From Pseudidiomarina mangrovi (lineage in GTDB: Bacteria; Pseudomonadota; Gammaproteobacteria; Enterobacterales; Alteromonadaceae): a DNA stretch of 64,000 bases. The position numbers and the translations under genes were made by a program. Below, piece by piece: positions 9,215 to 19,494 of this stretch. Under the pieces are notes generated by a model. The model was not told where the DNA came from, ran no database searches, and was given only the letters and a program-made list of their open reading frames with translations. Numbering within the stretch: the stretch's first letter is position 1; each line of letters opens with the position of its first letter. The stretch is from positions 80,491 through 144,490 of the forward strand of contig NZ_RJLC01000014.1 in the NCBI RefSeq assembly GCF_003999375.1. Direction: 5' to 3'.

Positions 9215-10588
9215 AATCAATTGCAATGGCGCACCACCACCATCGGCATCGACAGCAATTGCAGTATAGATATTACCTGCTGCTAAGTTGACCGTGACCG
9301 GGCCAATTGCTGCGTCTTTGCTGCCAGTCGGCGTCACCGTAACCACATATTCGCCTTCGGCCAGTTGTACATAACCGGTAGAGGCTAGTGCTGTAGTATC
9401 AAACGGGACATTGCTAAAGACTGGATCAGCAGTGCTAATGTCAGCCGTTGCTGTGACATAAATGTCAACTGGGCCAGCCGCTGCTGAAGCGTGGACAATT
9501 TGTACTTGTGCGGCAGTCGCAATACGACGCTGTTGGTCTTCAACTAACGCTAAGGTAATGCCATCACCGGTCAATTCGCCGACCGCATAGACCGAAAAAC
9601 TATCACTCGTAGCTAAGGTCAAGGCAGCGTCATCAATCACCACGGGGGTACCGCCAGCAGCAGCAACATCCACTAAATAGTCACCCGCCGCTAAACCGAT
9701 AAAGTCAGTAGCTTGACGGAAGGCTAAGTCAGCAATGGCTGGAGTATCAGCATTATTCAAGGTGACATCGACGTTGGGCGCATCAGCGACCGCATGTACG
9801 ACGCGAATTTCCGCGCCAGCATTGGCATCAGCCAAGACCGTTGCCGACTCACCATCAGCGACCTGTAGCATCACAGGTGATTCACCTGTTTGGGTATTTT
9901 CGATGGCAGCAATGACCAAGTCAGCACCAGCGGCCAATGGCAAAGTACCACTATCGAAGGCCACGGCAGCCGGATCACCGGCAACGGTTACCCGTACGCG
10001 GTAATCGCCTGCTGGCACATCGATTTGCGGGGTGAAGTCACCAAATTCTAACGTCGCTGCTGCTTGTTCAGCCGCTAGGTCGGCATCGGGAGCAGTCAAA
10101 TAAATATCGACCATAGGGGCGTCAGGTGCTGCATGCACAACTTGCAAACGCAGATTGCCGGCAGCGATGTCGGTGACTGGGTTTTCGATAATCAGTGGCG
10201 CAATAGAGGCATCGCCCACTTTACCCACCGCAAATACTTCGTAGCGGTTATTACCGTTGAGTGCCACGTCGGCTGGGCCAATTACCGTGGCAAATGAGCC
10301 ATCGGGTAAGATACCATCGACTTGAATAGAGTATGTGCCTTCGTCGAGTTCGAGTACACCCGATGACGCTGTGTATGGCACTTCAGATAATACCGTGTCA
10401 CCATTCACCAGTACATTAACGTCTGGTGCATCAGCAACACTGTGGTGCACCCGCACAAAACTTGATTCGGGCGGTGGCGGAGGTGGTGGTGGCGTTACGC
10501 TGATTTCTTCGTTGTTGCTACCGCCATCGCAAGCGGCTAAGATCAGAGCAGCAGATGCTGCGAGACCAAATTTAGTGATCCCATTCAT
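9185..10588 (-). CDS. Lipoprotein with four DUF4397 repeats
   Basis: A 467-residue acidic, Ala/Val/Asp-rich protein. The start at 10588 has GAGG eight bases upstream and gives a lipoprotein signal with lipobox LAAC, then a run of eight prolines. About four repeats follow, each beginning with a variant of VRVVHAxxDAPxVDV and ending with a GDY/GEY-V-V strand: about residues 42-140, 145-250, 260-345 and 360-465. This is the DUF4397 pattern, a predicted beta-sandwich of unknown function found in cell-surface proteins. Export and anchoring are read from the signal; binding partners cannot be predicted. It appears monocistronic and overlaps dinF by 30 bases at the 3' ends. Confidence 0.88.
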   Translation of the reverse strand: MNGITKFGLAASAALILAACDGGSNNEEISVTPPPPPPPPESSFVRVHHSVADAPDVNVLVNGDTVLSEVPYTASSGVLELDEGTYSIQVDGILPDGSFATVIGPADVALNGNNRYEVFAVGKVGDASIAPLIIENPVTDIAAGNLRLQVVHAAPDAPMVDIYLTAPDADLAAEQAAATLEFGDFTPQIDVPAGDYRVRVTVAGDPAAVAFDSGTLPLAAGADLVIAAIENTQTGESPVMLQVADGESATVLADANAGAEIRVVHAVADAPNVDVTLNNADTPAIADLAFRQATDFIGLAAGDYLVDVAAAGGTPVVIDDAALTLATSDSFSVYAVGELTGDGITLALVEDQQRRIATAAQVQIVHASAAAGPVDIYVTATADISTADPVFSNVPFDTTALASTGYVQLAEGEYVVTVTPTGSKDAAIGPVTVNLAAGNIYTAIAVDADGGGAPLQLILLDDFVAQP

Positions 10589-10688
10589 AGATTTATCCTC
10601 GTTTGTTGTATTGGCGTACAAACTTACGAGGAGACCATCGGGATGGGATCACTTCCTTAACTCAATTTTTACTCATGGCTCTATGACA

Positions 10689-11267
10689 TTAGTAATAGGA
10701 ATGCTCGCCGCGTTGATGCTCAGTGATATCACGAACACCGGTTAATTCGTTCGGAAAACGCGCTAACAATTCTTTCTCGATACCCTCTTTTAGAGTCACA
10801 TCGACCATGCTACAGCCATTACAACCGCCGCCAAATTGCAGCACGGCAATACCGTCAGCGGTGATTTGATTGACCGAGACTTTGCCACCATGATTGGCCA
10901 ACTGCGGATTCACCTCAGCTTGAATCATATATTCAACGCGCTCAATGAGAGGTGCGTCGTCGTCGACTTTTTTAGCTTTAGCATTCGGTGCTTTTAAGGT
11001 CAGCTGTGAGCCGAGCTCCTGCACTTCAAAATCAATCACGGCATCGGTTAAAAATGGTGCGCTGGATGAATCAACAACTGCATCGAAGCCGCTAAACGGT
11101 AATAATTGATCGTCAGTTTCTACCGAATCAGGTGGGCAATAGGATACGCCACACTCAGCAGATGGAGTGCCAGGATTCACCACAAAAACCCGAATATTGG
11201 TGTTATCAGGTTGATCGGCAAGCAATTTGCGAAAGTGCGCCTGCGCGCTTTCAGTAATACGAATCAT
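10689..11267 (-). CDS. nfuA: Fe-S biogenesis protein NfuA
   Basis: Scaffold/carrier that delivers [4Fe-4S] clusters to client enzymes. The 192-residue protein has the two-domain NfuA architecture: an N-terminal degenerate IscA-like domain (about 1-95) and a C-terminal NifU domain (about 105-185) with the cluster-binding CXXC in [19 protein letters not shown]. The C-terminal HSYY ending is typical of the family. It stands alone between the DUF4397 gene and the divergent M14 peptidase gene; in E. coli nfuA lies close to bioH and comF, which are 3 kb away here. Confidence 0.96.
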   Translation of the reverse strand: MIRITESAQAHFRKLLADQPDNTNIRVFVVNPGTPSAECGVSYCPPDSVETDDQLLPFSGFDAVVDSSSAPFLTDAVIDFEVQELGSQLTLKAPNAKAKKVDDDAPLIERVEYMIQAEVNPQLANHGGKVSVNQITADGIAVLQFGGGCNGCSMVDVTLKEGIEKELLARFPNELTGVRDITEHQRGEHSYY

Positions 11268-11411
11268 GGACAGTACACCTCATGGCTATACTTGAGTAAA
11301 ATAGTAGGGTATATCTTATCGCAAAAATTAGGCGTTGCATAGTAACAGGCTTGGTGTAGCCAATAAGTTCTGCTAGCTTGTTGACTACCATTTTGCGTTA
11401 AGGAAATCATT

Positions 11412-14042
11412 ATGCGTCGTTTCATTCACGCCTTGCTCAGCTTATCTTTGGGGCTGATGACTTGGGCCTCAGTAGCTCAACCATTGAGCGCCTATTTACC
11501 CACTGATGTCGACTACGATCCCAGTGTACCCACACCACAATCGGTGTTGGGCTATGAGGTGGGTGAATGGCATGTTCGCCACGACCAGCTGGTCCGTTAC
11601 ATGGAGGTGCTCGCCGCTCACTCCGACCGAATCGGCATTGAATACACTGGCCGCACCCATCAACAACGGCCATTGCTGTTATTAACCGTCACCGCGCCAG
11701 AAAATCATGACAACATCGAGCAGCTGCGGCAGCAGCATATCGCTGTGTCTGACCCAACCAGCAAAGCGGACACTAAAAGCGCGCCATTAGTGCTCTACAT
11801 GGGTTACAGTATTCACGGTGATGAACCGAGTGGCAGTAACGCCGCGCTATTATACGGTTATTACTTGGCTGCGGCACAAGGTGAAAAAATCGAACAACTG
11901 CTGCGCGATACCATCATTTTGTTCGACCCAAGCTTGAATCCCGACGGCCTATCGCGTTTTGCTGAGTGGGCAAACCAGCATAAGAGCATGAACTTGGTCT
12001 CTGATCCGCAGCATCGCGAACATGTGCAAGGCATTCCACGCGGCCGCGTCAATCATTATTGGTTCGACTTGAACCGTGATTGGTTATTATTGCAACACCC
12101 AGAATCACGCGCCCGTATCGCGAATTTCCAGAAGTGGAAACCGAACGTACTCACCGATTTTCATGAAATGGGTACCGACAGCACGTTCTTCTTTCAGCCA
12201 GGTATTCCAAGCCGCCGGAACCCCAACACCCCAGAGGAAAACGTGACTCTGACGGCGAAGTTGGCCGACTATCACGCCGCTAAATTGGACCAAGAAGGCC
12301 GCTTATATTTCACCGAGCAAGCCTTCGATGACTTCTACGTGGGTAAGGGCTCAACCTATCCCGATGTGCAAGGTGCTATTGGTATTTTGTTCGAGCAAGC
12401 TTCGAGCCGTGGCCATGCGCAAGATTCTATCAATGGCTTGTTAGAATTCCCGTTTACCATTGAAAATCAATTTATGACCTCGCTGACCACCATGTATGGT
12501 GCTCACGAAAACAAAGAGCGCTTTTTAGACTATCAGCAGCGCTTCTATCGCACTGCCCTTGAGCAAGCTAAAAAAGCTGACTTTAAAGGCTATGTGTTTG
12601 GCGACGGTACCGACCCAGCGCGTTTGCAAGGCATGCTCGACATCCTGCAGCAACATGGTATTCAGGCTCACCCATTAACCGCAGATGTCACCATCGATAA
12701 AGTCACCTATCGCGCTGCTAACAGCTACTATGTGCCGCTGGCACAGCCGCAATACACCTTGATCAGAGCGATCTTCAACAGCGACCAAAACTTCCGTGAT
12801 AACACCTTTTATGATGTCTCGGGCTGGACGTTGCCAATGGCTTTCAATGTGCCATTTGCGCAGTTTGATGGCCGCTCTATTAAGTACGCTGAACAAGCCT
12901 ATCAAGCTGCACCAGTCGTTAGCACTAGCGCACTACCAGCAGATGCCTACGCCTATGCCTTCAGCTGGCATGGTTATTTTGCACCGCGCGCACTGCAGCA
13001 ACTGCTCAGCGCCGGTATTCATGTACGCCAAGCCGATCAGCCATTTAGCGCCCGCACAACCAATGGTGAGCAGAGCTTTGATATGGGCGCTGTGGTGGTC
13101 ACCCGCGCCTATCAACAGCATGATTGGGCTGATGTGCAGCAGCAATTGAGCGCCATTGCCGCCGAAAATCAACTGACCGTGCACGCTATAACCACTGGCT
13201 TGACGCCAACGGGTATTGACCTCGGTAGCCGCGATTTACGCCCAGTTGAGCCTATTTCGGTGATGATGCTAGTGGGTAATGATGCCGACATGTACGAGGC
13301 CGGTGAAGCGTGGTATTACCTTGATCGTCACGTCGGTGTACCAGTGAGCCTCGTCGATACCGACCGTTTCAATCGCATTGATCTGAACCGCTACAGCCAC
13401 ATTATCCTCGTTGACGGTAGCTATCGCTCGCTCGGTAACAGCGGTGCCAATCGCCTCCAGCAATGGGTCAATCAGGGTGGTGTGGTGATTGGGCAGAAAG
13501 GCGGCGCGCGTTGGCTTGCTGAGAATGACATTTTGGCCGCTAAGTTTGTTGCCAATGATGCCTTTGATGCTAAGTTCGACACCAGCACGTTAAGCTTTGC
13601 CGATCGCGATAGTTACTATGGTCAGCGCCGTGTTGCTGGGGCTATTTTTGGCCTTGACCTCGACCTTAGTCACCCATTGCTAGCCGGTTTCCCGCGCGCT
13701 AACTTGCCGATCTTTAAAGATAGTCTGTTGGCTATGGAAATTCCTGAGCAGCCATTCTTAGTCGCCGCACGCTATCAGCAACAGCCGTTACTGAGTGGTT
13801 ACGCAGCGGTCGAAAACCGTGAAGTTCTCAGCCAGAAAGCGGCTATTGTTGGTCACCGTAAAGGCCAAGGGCGGGTGATTGCCTTTACCGACGATGTCAA
13901 CTTCCGCGCTTATTTCTGGGGCACGGCTAAGTTACTGAGTAATGCTATTTTTATGGCACCCGCAGTTAGCCCAAGTGCCAATGCTGACGAAGATGCCGCT
14001 GATGCAGAAGCAGCAGCGGCTGAAGCAGCACATGCGCACTAG
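11412..14042 (+). CDS. Large exported M14-family zinc carboxypeptidase
   Basis: 876 residues. A signal peptide ends near VAQP. The M14 domain spans about residues 40-380: zinc ligands in SIHGDEPSGSN (His and Glu) and in TDFHEMG (His), substrate-binding LNPDG, and a candidate catalytic Glu in GILFEQASSRG. The C-terminal half (about 600-800) holds a class I glutamine-amidotransferase-like Rossmann region (VMMLVGNDADMYE, HIILVDGSY, GGVVIGQKGG) of the kind known in long M14 proteins of marine bacteria. The protein ends in an Ala/Glu/Asp tail with HAH. AAGGA is seven bases before the ATG. Its peptide substrate is unknown. Confidence 0.9.
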   Translation: MRRFIHALLSLSLGLMTWASVAQPLSAYLPTDVDYDPSVPTPQSVLGYEVGEWHVRHDQLVRYMEVLAAHSDRIGIEYTGRTHQQRPLLLLTVTAPENHDNIEQLRQQHIAVSDPTSKADTKSAPLVLYMGYSIHGDEPSGSNAALLYGYYLAAAQGEKIEQLLRDTIILFDPSLNPDGLSRFAEWANQHKSMNLVSDPQHREHVQGIPRGRVNHYWFDLNRDWLLLQHPESRARIANFQKWKPNVLTDFHEMGTDSTFFFQPGIPSRRNPNTPEENVTLTAKLADYHAAKLDQEGRLYFTEQAFDDFYVGKGSTYPDVQGAIGILFEQASSRGHAQDSINGLLEFPFTIENQFMTSLTTMYGAHENKERFLDYQQRFYRTALEQAKKADFKGYVFGDGTDPARLQGMLDILQQHGIQAHPLTADVTIDKVTYRAANSYYVPLAQPQYTLIRAIFNSDQNFRDNTFYDVSGWTLPMAFNVPFAQFDGRSIKYAEQAYQAAPVVSTSALPADAYAYAFSWHGYFAPRALQQLLSAGIHVRQADQPFSARTTNGEQSFDMGAVVVTRAYQQHDWADVQQQLSAIAAENQLTVHAITTGLTPTGIDLGSRDLRPVEPISVMMLVGNDADMYEAGEAWYYLDRHVGVPVSLVDTDRFNRIDLNRYSHIILVDGSYRSLGNSGANRLQQWVNQGGVVIGQKGGARWLAENDILAAKFVANDAFDAKFDTSTLSFADRDSYYGQRRVAGAIFGLDLDLSHPLLAGFPRANLPIFKDSLLAMEIPEQPFLVAARYQQQPLLSGYAAVENREVLSQKAAIVGHRKGQGRVIAFTDDVNFRAYFWGTAKLLSNAIFMAPAVSPSANADEDAADAEAAAAEAAHAH

Positions 14043-14044
14043 CG

Positions 14045-14064
14045 GTTAACCTACCAAGGTTAAC
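14045..14064. terminator. Hairpin between the convergent M14 peptidase and comF genes
   Basis: A perfect 8-base inverted repeat (GTTAACCT / AGGTTAAC) with a 4-base loop fills most of the 21-base gap between the two stop codons. It lacks a T-tract, so termination is inferred from position only. Confidence 0.4.
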
Positions 14065-14771
14065 TAAGCAACCTCGTTGCGCGGTTGATGCGGCTCGGTA
14101 TACGCCAGCGTCCACGCATCAACCGCTTTCGCCCCACGTCGCAGCAGCGCATCTGCCGCTGCTGATACCGACGCCCCAGTGGTCAACACATCATCAATCA
14201 AAGCAATGGTTAAGCCCTCAACTGAGCGAGTACAGTGCATGCTATTGGCCATGTTTTGCCAACGTTCGCCGGCCGCAGATCGATGTTGTTGCTGCCCTTG
14301 TTGTTGCAAGCGTCGCAATAGTCCTGGAGCAAATGGAGTCTGTAACATAGGTTGCAGTTGTCGCGCCAGCAACGCGGCTTGATTATAGCCACGGCTCAAC
14401 CAACGCTTGCGGGTTATAGGCATGGCGACCAGCAAATCAGGCCATTGCTGCGGCCGTAGCCGATAGCAATGCTGTACGTGCGCCGCCAATAACGGTGCCA
14501 AGATTGCCGCCAGCTCGGTAGCGCCATGAAACTTAAAGCGGTGCACCAACTGCGCCACCTCGGGCTGCCAACTCAACGCCGCAAACCAATAGCGCCCAAC
14601 CGCCAAATCGGGTTGCTGACAGCGCCAGCGCAAGCAGCTGGGAGGTAAGCGCGGCATATCACGCAAACACGGCTGGCAAAACCCGCCATGCTCGCCCACC
14701 AGTAAACTCTGTTGACACACCCAACAGCAACCGATGGGCAACTTGGCAAAGTAATCGAACAAGGCTACCAT
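14064..14771 (-). CDS. comF: ComF family phosphoribosyltransferase-like protein
   Basis: ComF/GntX-type protein linked to DNA uptake and use of DNA as nutrient; its biochemical activity is not settled. The 235-residue protein has an N-terminal zinc-finger-like region with two Cys pairs (CWVCQQ and CQPC, residues 16-40) and a C-terminal type I phosphoribosyltransferase fold whose PRPP loop is IALIDDVLTTGAS (near residue 190). AGGAGG lies five bases before the start. It is divergent from bioH with a 32-base gap, as in many gammaproteobacteria. Confidence 0.93.
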   Translation of the reverse strand: MVALFDYFAKLPIGCCWVCQQSLLVGEHGGFCQPCLRDMPRLPPSCLRWRCQQPDLAVGRYWFAALSWQPEVAQLVHRFKFHGATELAAILAPLLAAHVQHCYRLRPQQWPDLLVAMPITRKRWLSRGYNQAALLARQLQPMLQTPFAPGLLRRLQQQGQQQHRSAAGERWQNMANSMHCTRSVEGLTIALIDDVLTTGASVSAAADALLRRGAKAVDAWTLAYTEPHQPRNEVA

Positions 14772-14803
14772 ACGCTCCTCCTTGAGCGGTGAAAGGTAGA
14801 CCT

Positions 14804-15577
14804 ATGGTAACCCCTGTGTGGCAATCCGTCAGTGGCGCTGGAACGGATCTTGTTGTACTCCATGGCTGGGGCTTAAACGCGTCTATCTGGCAGGCTGTCG
14901 CCGCGCCGCTTCAGGCTCACCGACGGCTGCATTGTATCGACCTACCCGGCTACGGTGAATCACCATGGCCAAGTGCTGTGCCCATCAGTTTTGATCAGTT
15001 GGTCGAATTAACCGCCGCAGCGCTGCCAGCGCGTTGCCAATTGCTGGGTTGGTCGTTAGGTGGTTTGGTGGCTACTGCTATCGCTCTGCGCTACCCAGAG
15101 CGTGTCAGTCAGTTGATTACTGTGGCGTCATCGCCCTACTTTCCTGCCGCTGACCAATGGCCAGGCATCGACCCGCATATCCTCAATACCTTTGCTCGCC
15201 AATTGAGTGCTGACTTTAAGCGCACCGTTGAGCGCTTTCTCGCCTTGCAGTCACTCGGTAGCCAAAGCGCTAAAGCCGATGTGAAGCAAATCAAAGAATG
15301 GCTATTTAGTAAGCCGATGGCGAAGCCCGAAGTGCTGGATGCCGGCCTAGATATGTTATCAAGCGTAGATTTACGTGCTGAGCTAGCGCGTTTAAGCATG
15401 CCGATGCTGCGTATTTATGGGCGCCTTGATTCACTGGTACCGGCTGCAGTGGTGCCCTATGTAGACCAGTTAGCGCCGACTAGTAAAGCGATTATATTGC
15501 CGCATTGCAGCCATGCGCCGTTTGTTAACGAACCTGAGGTGTTCTGCCAAGCGCTACTCGACCATACCCCGTCTTAG
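14804..15577 (+). CDS. bioH: Pimeloyl-[ACP] methyl ester esterase
   Basis: Alpha/beta hydrolase that demethylates pimeloyl-ACP methyl ester, closing the early biotin pathway. The 257-residue protein has the oxyanion HGWGLN, the nucleophile elbow GWSLGG, the acid in YGRLDSLVP and the catalytic His in HCSHAPF. The ATG at 14804 has AAGG seven bases upstream and is preferred over an in-frame GTG at 14789. No other bio genes are in the window. Its stop shares the tetranucleotide TTAG with convergent mutM. Confidence 0.93.
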   Translation: MVTPVWQSVSGAGTDLVVLHGWGLNASIWQAVAAPLQAHRRLHCIDLPGYGESPWPSAVPISFDQLVELTAAALPARCQLLGWSLGGLVATAIALRYPERVSQLITVASSPYFPAADQWPGIDPHILNTFARQLSADFKRTVERFLALQSLGSQSAKADVKQIKEWLFSKPMAKPEVLDAGLDMLSSVDLRAELARLSMPMLRIYGRLDSLVPAAVVPYVDQLAPTSKAIILPHCSHAPFVNEPEVFCQALLDHTPS

Positions 15578-16389
15578 CGCTGGCAGACTGGGCAATACAC
15601 GGTACTGCGCTGACCCAGACGAATTTCTTTGAGCTCAGTGGCACAGGTTAGGCAGGGGCGCCCGCCGCGGCCATACACCATCAGTTCTTGCTTAAAATAG
15701 CCCGGTAAGCCATCGGGGTTAGTAAAGTCGTTCAGAGTCGTGCCGCCCTGCTCAATCGCCTGCGCCAGCGTCTGCTGGATAATCGGTGCCAGCGCTAAAT
15801 AACGCTGTTTACTGACCTTACCGGCTGCGCGTTTAGGGTGAATACCCGCTTTAAATAGTGATTCGTTGGCGTAAATATTACCTACCCCAACCACCACATG
15901 GTTGTCCATGATAAAGGTCTTAATTGACTGGCTTTTGCCTTGCGCTTGCTGGTGCAAATAGTCACCGCTGAATTGTTCGGTCAAGGGCTCTGGGCCGAGC
16001 GTCTGCATTAACACATGATGCTGACGCGGGTCCTCGGCGCTATACAGCCAGCAGCCGAAGCGACGCGGATCATTGAAGCGCAACAGAAAGCCATTGTGCA
16101 GCACCAGATCAACATGATCATGTTTCACCACCAGGGCATCATGCGGTAATACCCGCAACGATCCCGACATACCCAAATGAATCAGCAAGTAGCCCTGGTT
16201 GGTGGTGATCACGATATATTTTGCGCGACGTTCAACGCTGCTAATGGTGGCGCCAACCAACTGCTGAATACTGTCCGGAATAGGCCAGCGTAAACGCTTA
16301 TCACGGACAGTGACGGCACCAATAGTTTGCCCCTGTAGGTGCGGTGCTATACCGCGACAACTCACTTCAACTTCAGGTAACTCTGGCAT
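15574..16389 (-). CDS. mutM: Formamidopyrimidine-DNA glycosylase (Fpg/MutM)
   Basis: Base-excision repair enzyme that removes 8-oxoguanine and formamidopyrimidines and nicks the abasic site. The 271-residue protein has the N-terminal catalytic PELPEVE (Pro2, Glu3), the conserved lysine in ERRAKYIV (about residue 57), the H2TH region with GVGNIYANE, and a C-terminal four-cysteine zinc finger (CLTC ... CPVC). Residues are complete, so activity is expected. It overlaps bioH by four bases at the stops. Confidence 0.97.
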   Translation of the reverse strand: MPELPEVEVSCRGIAPHLQGQTIGAVTVRDKRLRWPIPDSIQQLVGATISSVERRAKYIVITTNQGYLLIHLGMSGSLRVLPHDALVVKHDHVDLVLHNGFLLRFNDPRRFGCWLYSAEDPRQHHVLMQTLGPEPLTEQFSGDYLHQQAQGKSQSIKTFIMDNHVVVGVGNIYANESLFKAGIHPKRAAGKVSKQRYLALAPIIQQTLAQAIEQGGTTLNDFTNPDGLPGYFKQELMVYGRGGRPCLTCATELKEIRLGQRSTVYCPVCQR

Positions 16390-16471
16390 ACGGACTCACT
16401 CATAGGGTGCTTGTTTTACGCATCATTCTACCCTATATTCGCGCACACTAGCGATGAGGATCAGTGGCACC

Positions 16472-17098
16472 ATGCAGACCACCCAATTAACGCCACAACT
16501 CGACCATTTGGTGCAACACGGCTATGTGATTGTGCCTAACTTTTTAGGCGCCGACAGCAGCGCGCAGCTGTATCACTACGCCCAACAATTAGCTCATCAC
16601 GACTGGCAGCAGGCCGGTATTGGCCGCGCTGATCAATACACCACCAATACCACCGTGCGGCAGGATAAAATTCGCTGGCTAAGCCGCGATTATAATGCCG
16701 AAGCCAGTTACCTGGCGGTCATGGATGAGTTGCGGCTACTGATCAACTATGAATTGTTTATGGGGCTGTTTGACTACGAGTGTCACCTTGCCCACTACCC
16801 ACCCGGCGCGTTTTATCGCAAGCATGTGGATGCCTTCAAGGGCCGCAGTAACCGTATCCTCACCAGTGTGCTGTACTTGAACCCAGACTGGCAGGCTAAC
16901 GATGGCGGTGAATTGGTGATCTATGCCAGTGATGGCAGTGTGCTGGAGACGGTGTTACCTGAAGCCGGCAAATTGGTGCTGTTTCTGAGTGAAAAATTTG
17001 TCCACGAAGTGCTGCCGGGGCAGCGTGACCGCTTCAGCATTACCGGCTGGTTTCGTCACAATAACAGTATCGGTGGCGTGATAGACCCGAGCCGTTAG
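16472..17098 (+). CDS. 2-oxoglutarate/Fe(II)-dependent oxygenase, prolyl-4-hydroxylase type
   Basis: Predicted dioxygenase of the SM-20/prolyl hydroxylase group. In 208 residues the iron ligands are visible: His and Asp in RKHVDAF (about residue 115) and His in KFVHEVLP. The 2-oxoglutarate-binding arginine follows in [11 protein letters not shown]. The target is unknown. The ATG at 16472 is used because a GAGGA lies 11 bases upstream; an ATG at 16454 would add six residues. Its stop shares TTAG with convergent cysN. Confidence 0.85.
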   Translation: MQTTQLTPQLDHLVQHGYVIVPNFLGADSSAQLYHYAQQLAHHDWQQAGIGRADQYTTNTTVRQDKIRWLSRDYNAEASYLAVMDELRLLINYELFMGLFDYECHLAHYPPGAFYRKHVDAFKGRSNRILTSVLYLNPDWQANDGGELVIYASDGSVLETVLPEAGKLVLFLSEKFVHEVLPGQRDRFSITGWFRHNNSIGGVIDPSR

Positions 17099-18492
17099 CT
17101 GATTTCTTTGGCACCCCAATGCGGGAAATGTCGCCGCACCCAACGATTTAACCAGCGCTCAAACGCCGAGGTCTGATGCACTACGGTGCTGCTGGTCACT
17201 AACGGCTGTTCAATCATGCCGGCCCCAACGGTGGCATGGGTGACACGGTCAATAATAATAAACGCACCAGTTTTGCGATTGATTGGATACTTATCGAAGA
17301 CCACCGGCTCTTGCACGCTAAAATCCAGCAAACCGATTTCATTGAGCTCTAGCCGTTCAGCAGGTAGTTCGTTCAAACTATTCACATCAACGCGATAGTG
17401 AATCATGTCGACTTCACCACTGGTTAGCTTGCTACCAAGCTTAATGTAGTAACTGCGCTGGATCTCCAGCGGCTGCTCATGCATCCACACCACCTTAGCG
17501 CGGAAATTACTGGCGCTATGCGGCAAGGCGTTCTTTTTCACAATCATGTCACCACGGCTAATATCAATAGCATCATTGAGTGTCAGCGTGATAGCTTGCG
17601 GCGCTTGCGCCTGGGCTAAAGACCCATCAAAGGTAACAATCTCTTTGACGATGGAAATTTTACCACTGGGCATCACCCGAATAGTTTCACCCACCCGAAT
17701 TTGCCCTGAGCTGATGCTACCGGCGTAACCACGAAAATCAGCGTTCGGGCGGTTGACATACTGCACCTGAAAACGAAAATCATCATGCTCTGCAGCGCTA
17801 CTGATACTAATGGTTTCTAGATAGTCCATTAAGGTGCGGCCACGGAACCAGTCCATGGCACTGCTGCGGGTTACAATATTGTCGCCAGCCAGCGCTGAAA
17901 TCGGCACAAAATAGATATCTGGGCTGTTCAATTGTCCGGCTAATTTCAGGTAGTCATCTTGAATCGCTTTGTAGACCTGCTGGCTATAACCCACCAGATC
18001 CATTTTATTCACCGCGACAATCACATGCTGAATCCCCAACAAGCTGACAATATAGCTATGTCGGCGGGTTTGGGTTTGTACGCCACGGCTCGCATCTATC
18101 AAGATAATGGCCAGATCACAGGTGCTAGCGCCGGTGGCCATATTACGGGTGTACTGCTCGTGGCCGGGAGTATCGGCAATAATAAATTTACGCTTGTCGG
18201 TGCTGAAATAACGATAGGCGACGTCAATGGTAATGCCTTGTTCGCGTTCCGCTTGTAAGCCGTCCACCAGTAGCGATAAATCAAGCTCATTACTGGCGCC
18301 CTTGCTGGCTTGCTTAATGGCGGCCAATTGATCCTCATAGATCAACTTACTATCATGCAGTAGTCGGCCAATCAGCGTGCTCTTGCCATCATCCACACTA
18401 CCGCAGGTAATAAAGCTCACCAGCTCTTTGTTCTCGTGCTGTTCCAGGTAGCGCAAAATATCCTGCTCAATCAACGGCGAGGCGTGGCTCAT
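17095..18492 (-). CDS. cysN: Sulfate adenylyltransferase subunit 1 (GTPase)
   Basis: Regulatory GTPase subunit of ATP sulfurylase; it couples GTP hydrolysis to formation of adenylylsulfate from ATP and sulfate. The 465-residue protein is EF-Tu-like: P-loop [15 protein letters not shown], switch [17 protein letters not shown] and base-recognition NKMDLV, followed by two beta-barrel domains. There is no C-terminal kinase fusion; the APS kinase is the separate cysC. It starts one base after cysD, so the two subunits are co-translated. Confidence 0.96.
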   Translation of the reverse strand: MSHASPLIEQDILRYLEQHENKELVSFITCGSVDDGKSTLIGRLLHDSKLIYEDQLAAIKQASKGASNELDLSLLVDGLQAEREQGITIDVAYRYFSTDKRKFIIADTPGHEQYTRNMATGASTCDLAIILIDASRGVQTQTRRHSYIVSLLGIQHVIVAVNKMDLVGYSQQVYKAIQDDYLKLAGQLNSPDIYFVPISALAGDNIVTRSSAMDWFRGRTLMDYLETISISSAAEHDDFRFQVQYVNRPNADFRGYAGSISSGQIRVGETIRVMPSGKISIVKEIVTFDGSLAQAQAPQAITLTLNDAIDISRGDMIVKKNALPHSASNFRAKVVWMHEQPLEIQRSYYIKLGSKLTSGEVDMIHYRVDVNSLNELPAERLELNEIGLLDFSVQEPVVFDKYPINRKTGAFIIIDRVTHATVGAGMIEQPLVTSSTVVHQTSAFERWLNRWVRRHFPHWGAKEIS

Positions 18493-18493
18493 G

Positions 18494-19399
18494 TCAGAAA
18501 TACCCTTCTATTTTCTTTTTCTCCATGGAGCCCGAACTATCATGGTCAATGGCACGGCCTTGGCGCTCTGAGGTGGTGGTTAGCAACATTTCTTGGATAA
18601 TTTCTGGCAGTGTTGCCGCGGTCGATTCAATCGCTCCGGTGAGCGGGTAGCAGCCGAGGGTACGAAAGCGAATTGACTTCAGCTGCGGCGTCTCACCCGG
18701 CTGCAATGGCATACGCTGGTCATCGACCATAATCAGTTGACCATTACGCTCCACCACTGGCCGTGGTTTGGCCAAATACAGGTCGGGAATAGCAATATTT
18801 TCACTGTAAATATATTGCCAGATATCTAGCTCGGTCCAGTTACTCAGTGGAAACACGCGGATACTCTCGCCTTTATGTACTTTACCGTTATAGATATTCC
18901 ATAATTCTGGGCGCTGATTTTTCGGGTCCCAGCGGTGTTTGGTATCGCGAAAACTGAACACACGCTCTTTCGCTCGCGATTTTTCTTCATCACGACGCGC
19001 GCCACCAAAAGCCGCATCAAATTGATAGGTATTAAGAGCCTGTTTGAGCGCCTGGGTTTTCATAATATCGGTATGCACAGCACTGCCGTGAGTGAACGGA
19101 TTAATACCCTGCTTGAGCCCGTCGGGATTGGTGTGAGTCAACAATTGCAGACCGTGTTGCGCAGCAATGCGATCACGAAAGGCGATCATTTCGCGGAATT
19201 TCCAGGTGGTATCAATGTGCAGCAGTGGGAATGGCAGCGCTGCTGGAGCAAAGGCTTTACGGGCCAAATGCAGGAGTACCGAGCTGTCTTTACCGACCGA
19301 ATATAGCATCACCGGGCGCTGAAATTCGGCTGCGACTTCACGGAAGATGTGAATCGATTCGGCTTCCAGTTGTTTTAAATGGGTCAGCTTTGGCGCCAT
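18494..19399 (-). CDS. cysD: Sulfate adenylyltransferase subunit 2
   Basis: Catalytic ATP-sulfurylase subunit of the PP-loop ATP pyrophosphatase superfamily; it works with CysN in assimilatory sulfate activation. In 301 residues the PP-loop appears as [14 protein letters not shown] (about residue 35). Typical CysD stretches [21 protein letters not shown] and the C-terminal [12 protein letters not shown] ending are present. It lies downstream of cysC (95-base gap) and immediately upstream of cysN. Confidence 0.96.
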   Translation of the reverse strand: MAPKLTHLKQLEAESIHIFREVAAEFQRPVMLYSVGKDSSVLLHLARKAFAPAALPFPLLHIDTTWKFREMIAFRDRIAAQHGLQLLTHTNPDGLKQGINPFTHGSAVHTDIMKTQALKQALNTYQFDAAFGGARRDEEKSRAKERVFSFRDTKHRWDPKNQRPELWNIYNGKVHKGESIRVFPLSNWTELDIWQYIYSENIAIPDLYLAKPRPVVERNGQLIMVDDQRMPLQPGETPQLKSIRFRTLGCYPLTGAIESTAATLPEIIQEMLLTTTSERQGRAIDHDSSGSMEKKKIEGYF

Positions 19400-19494
19400 G
19401 GCTTGTTAGTTCTGCTCTAAAGTGCAATGCATCTAGCTTAGCGGTTCTGCCCAGCGAGGGGAAGCGGCAGCGCCTATTTGTCAGTGAAATGCTG

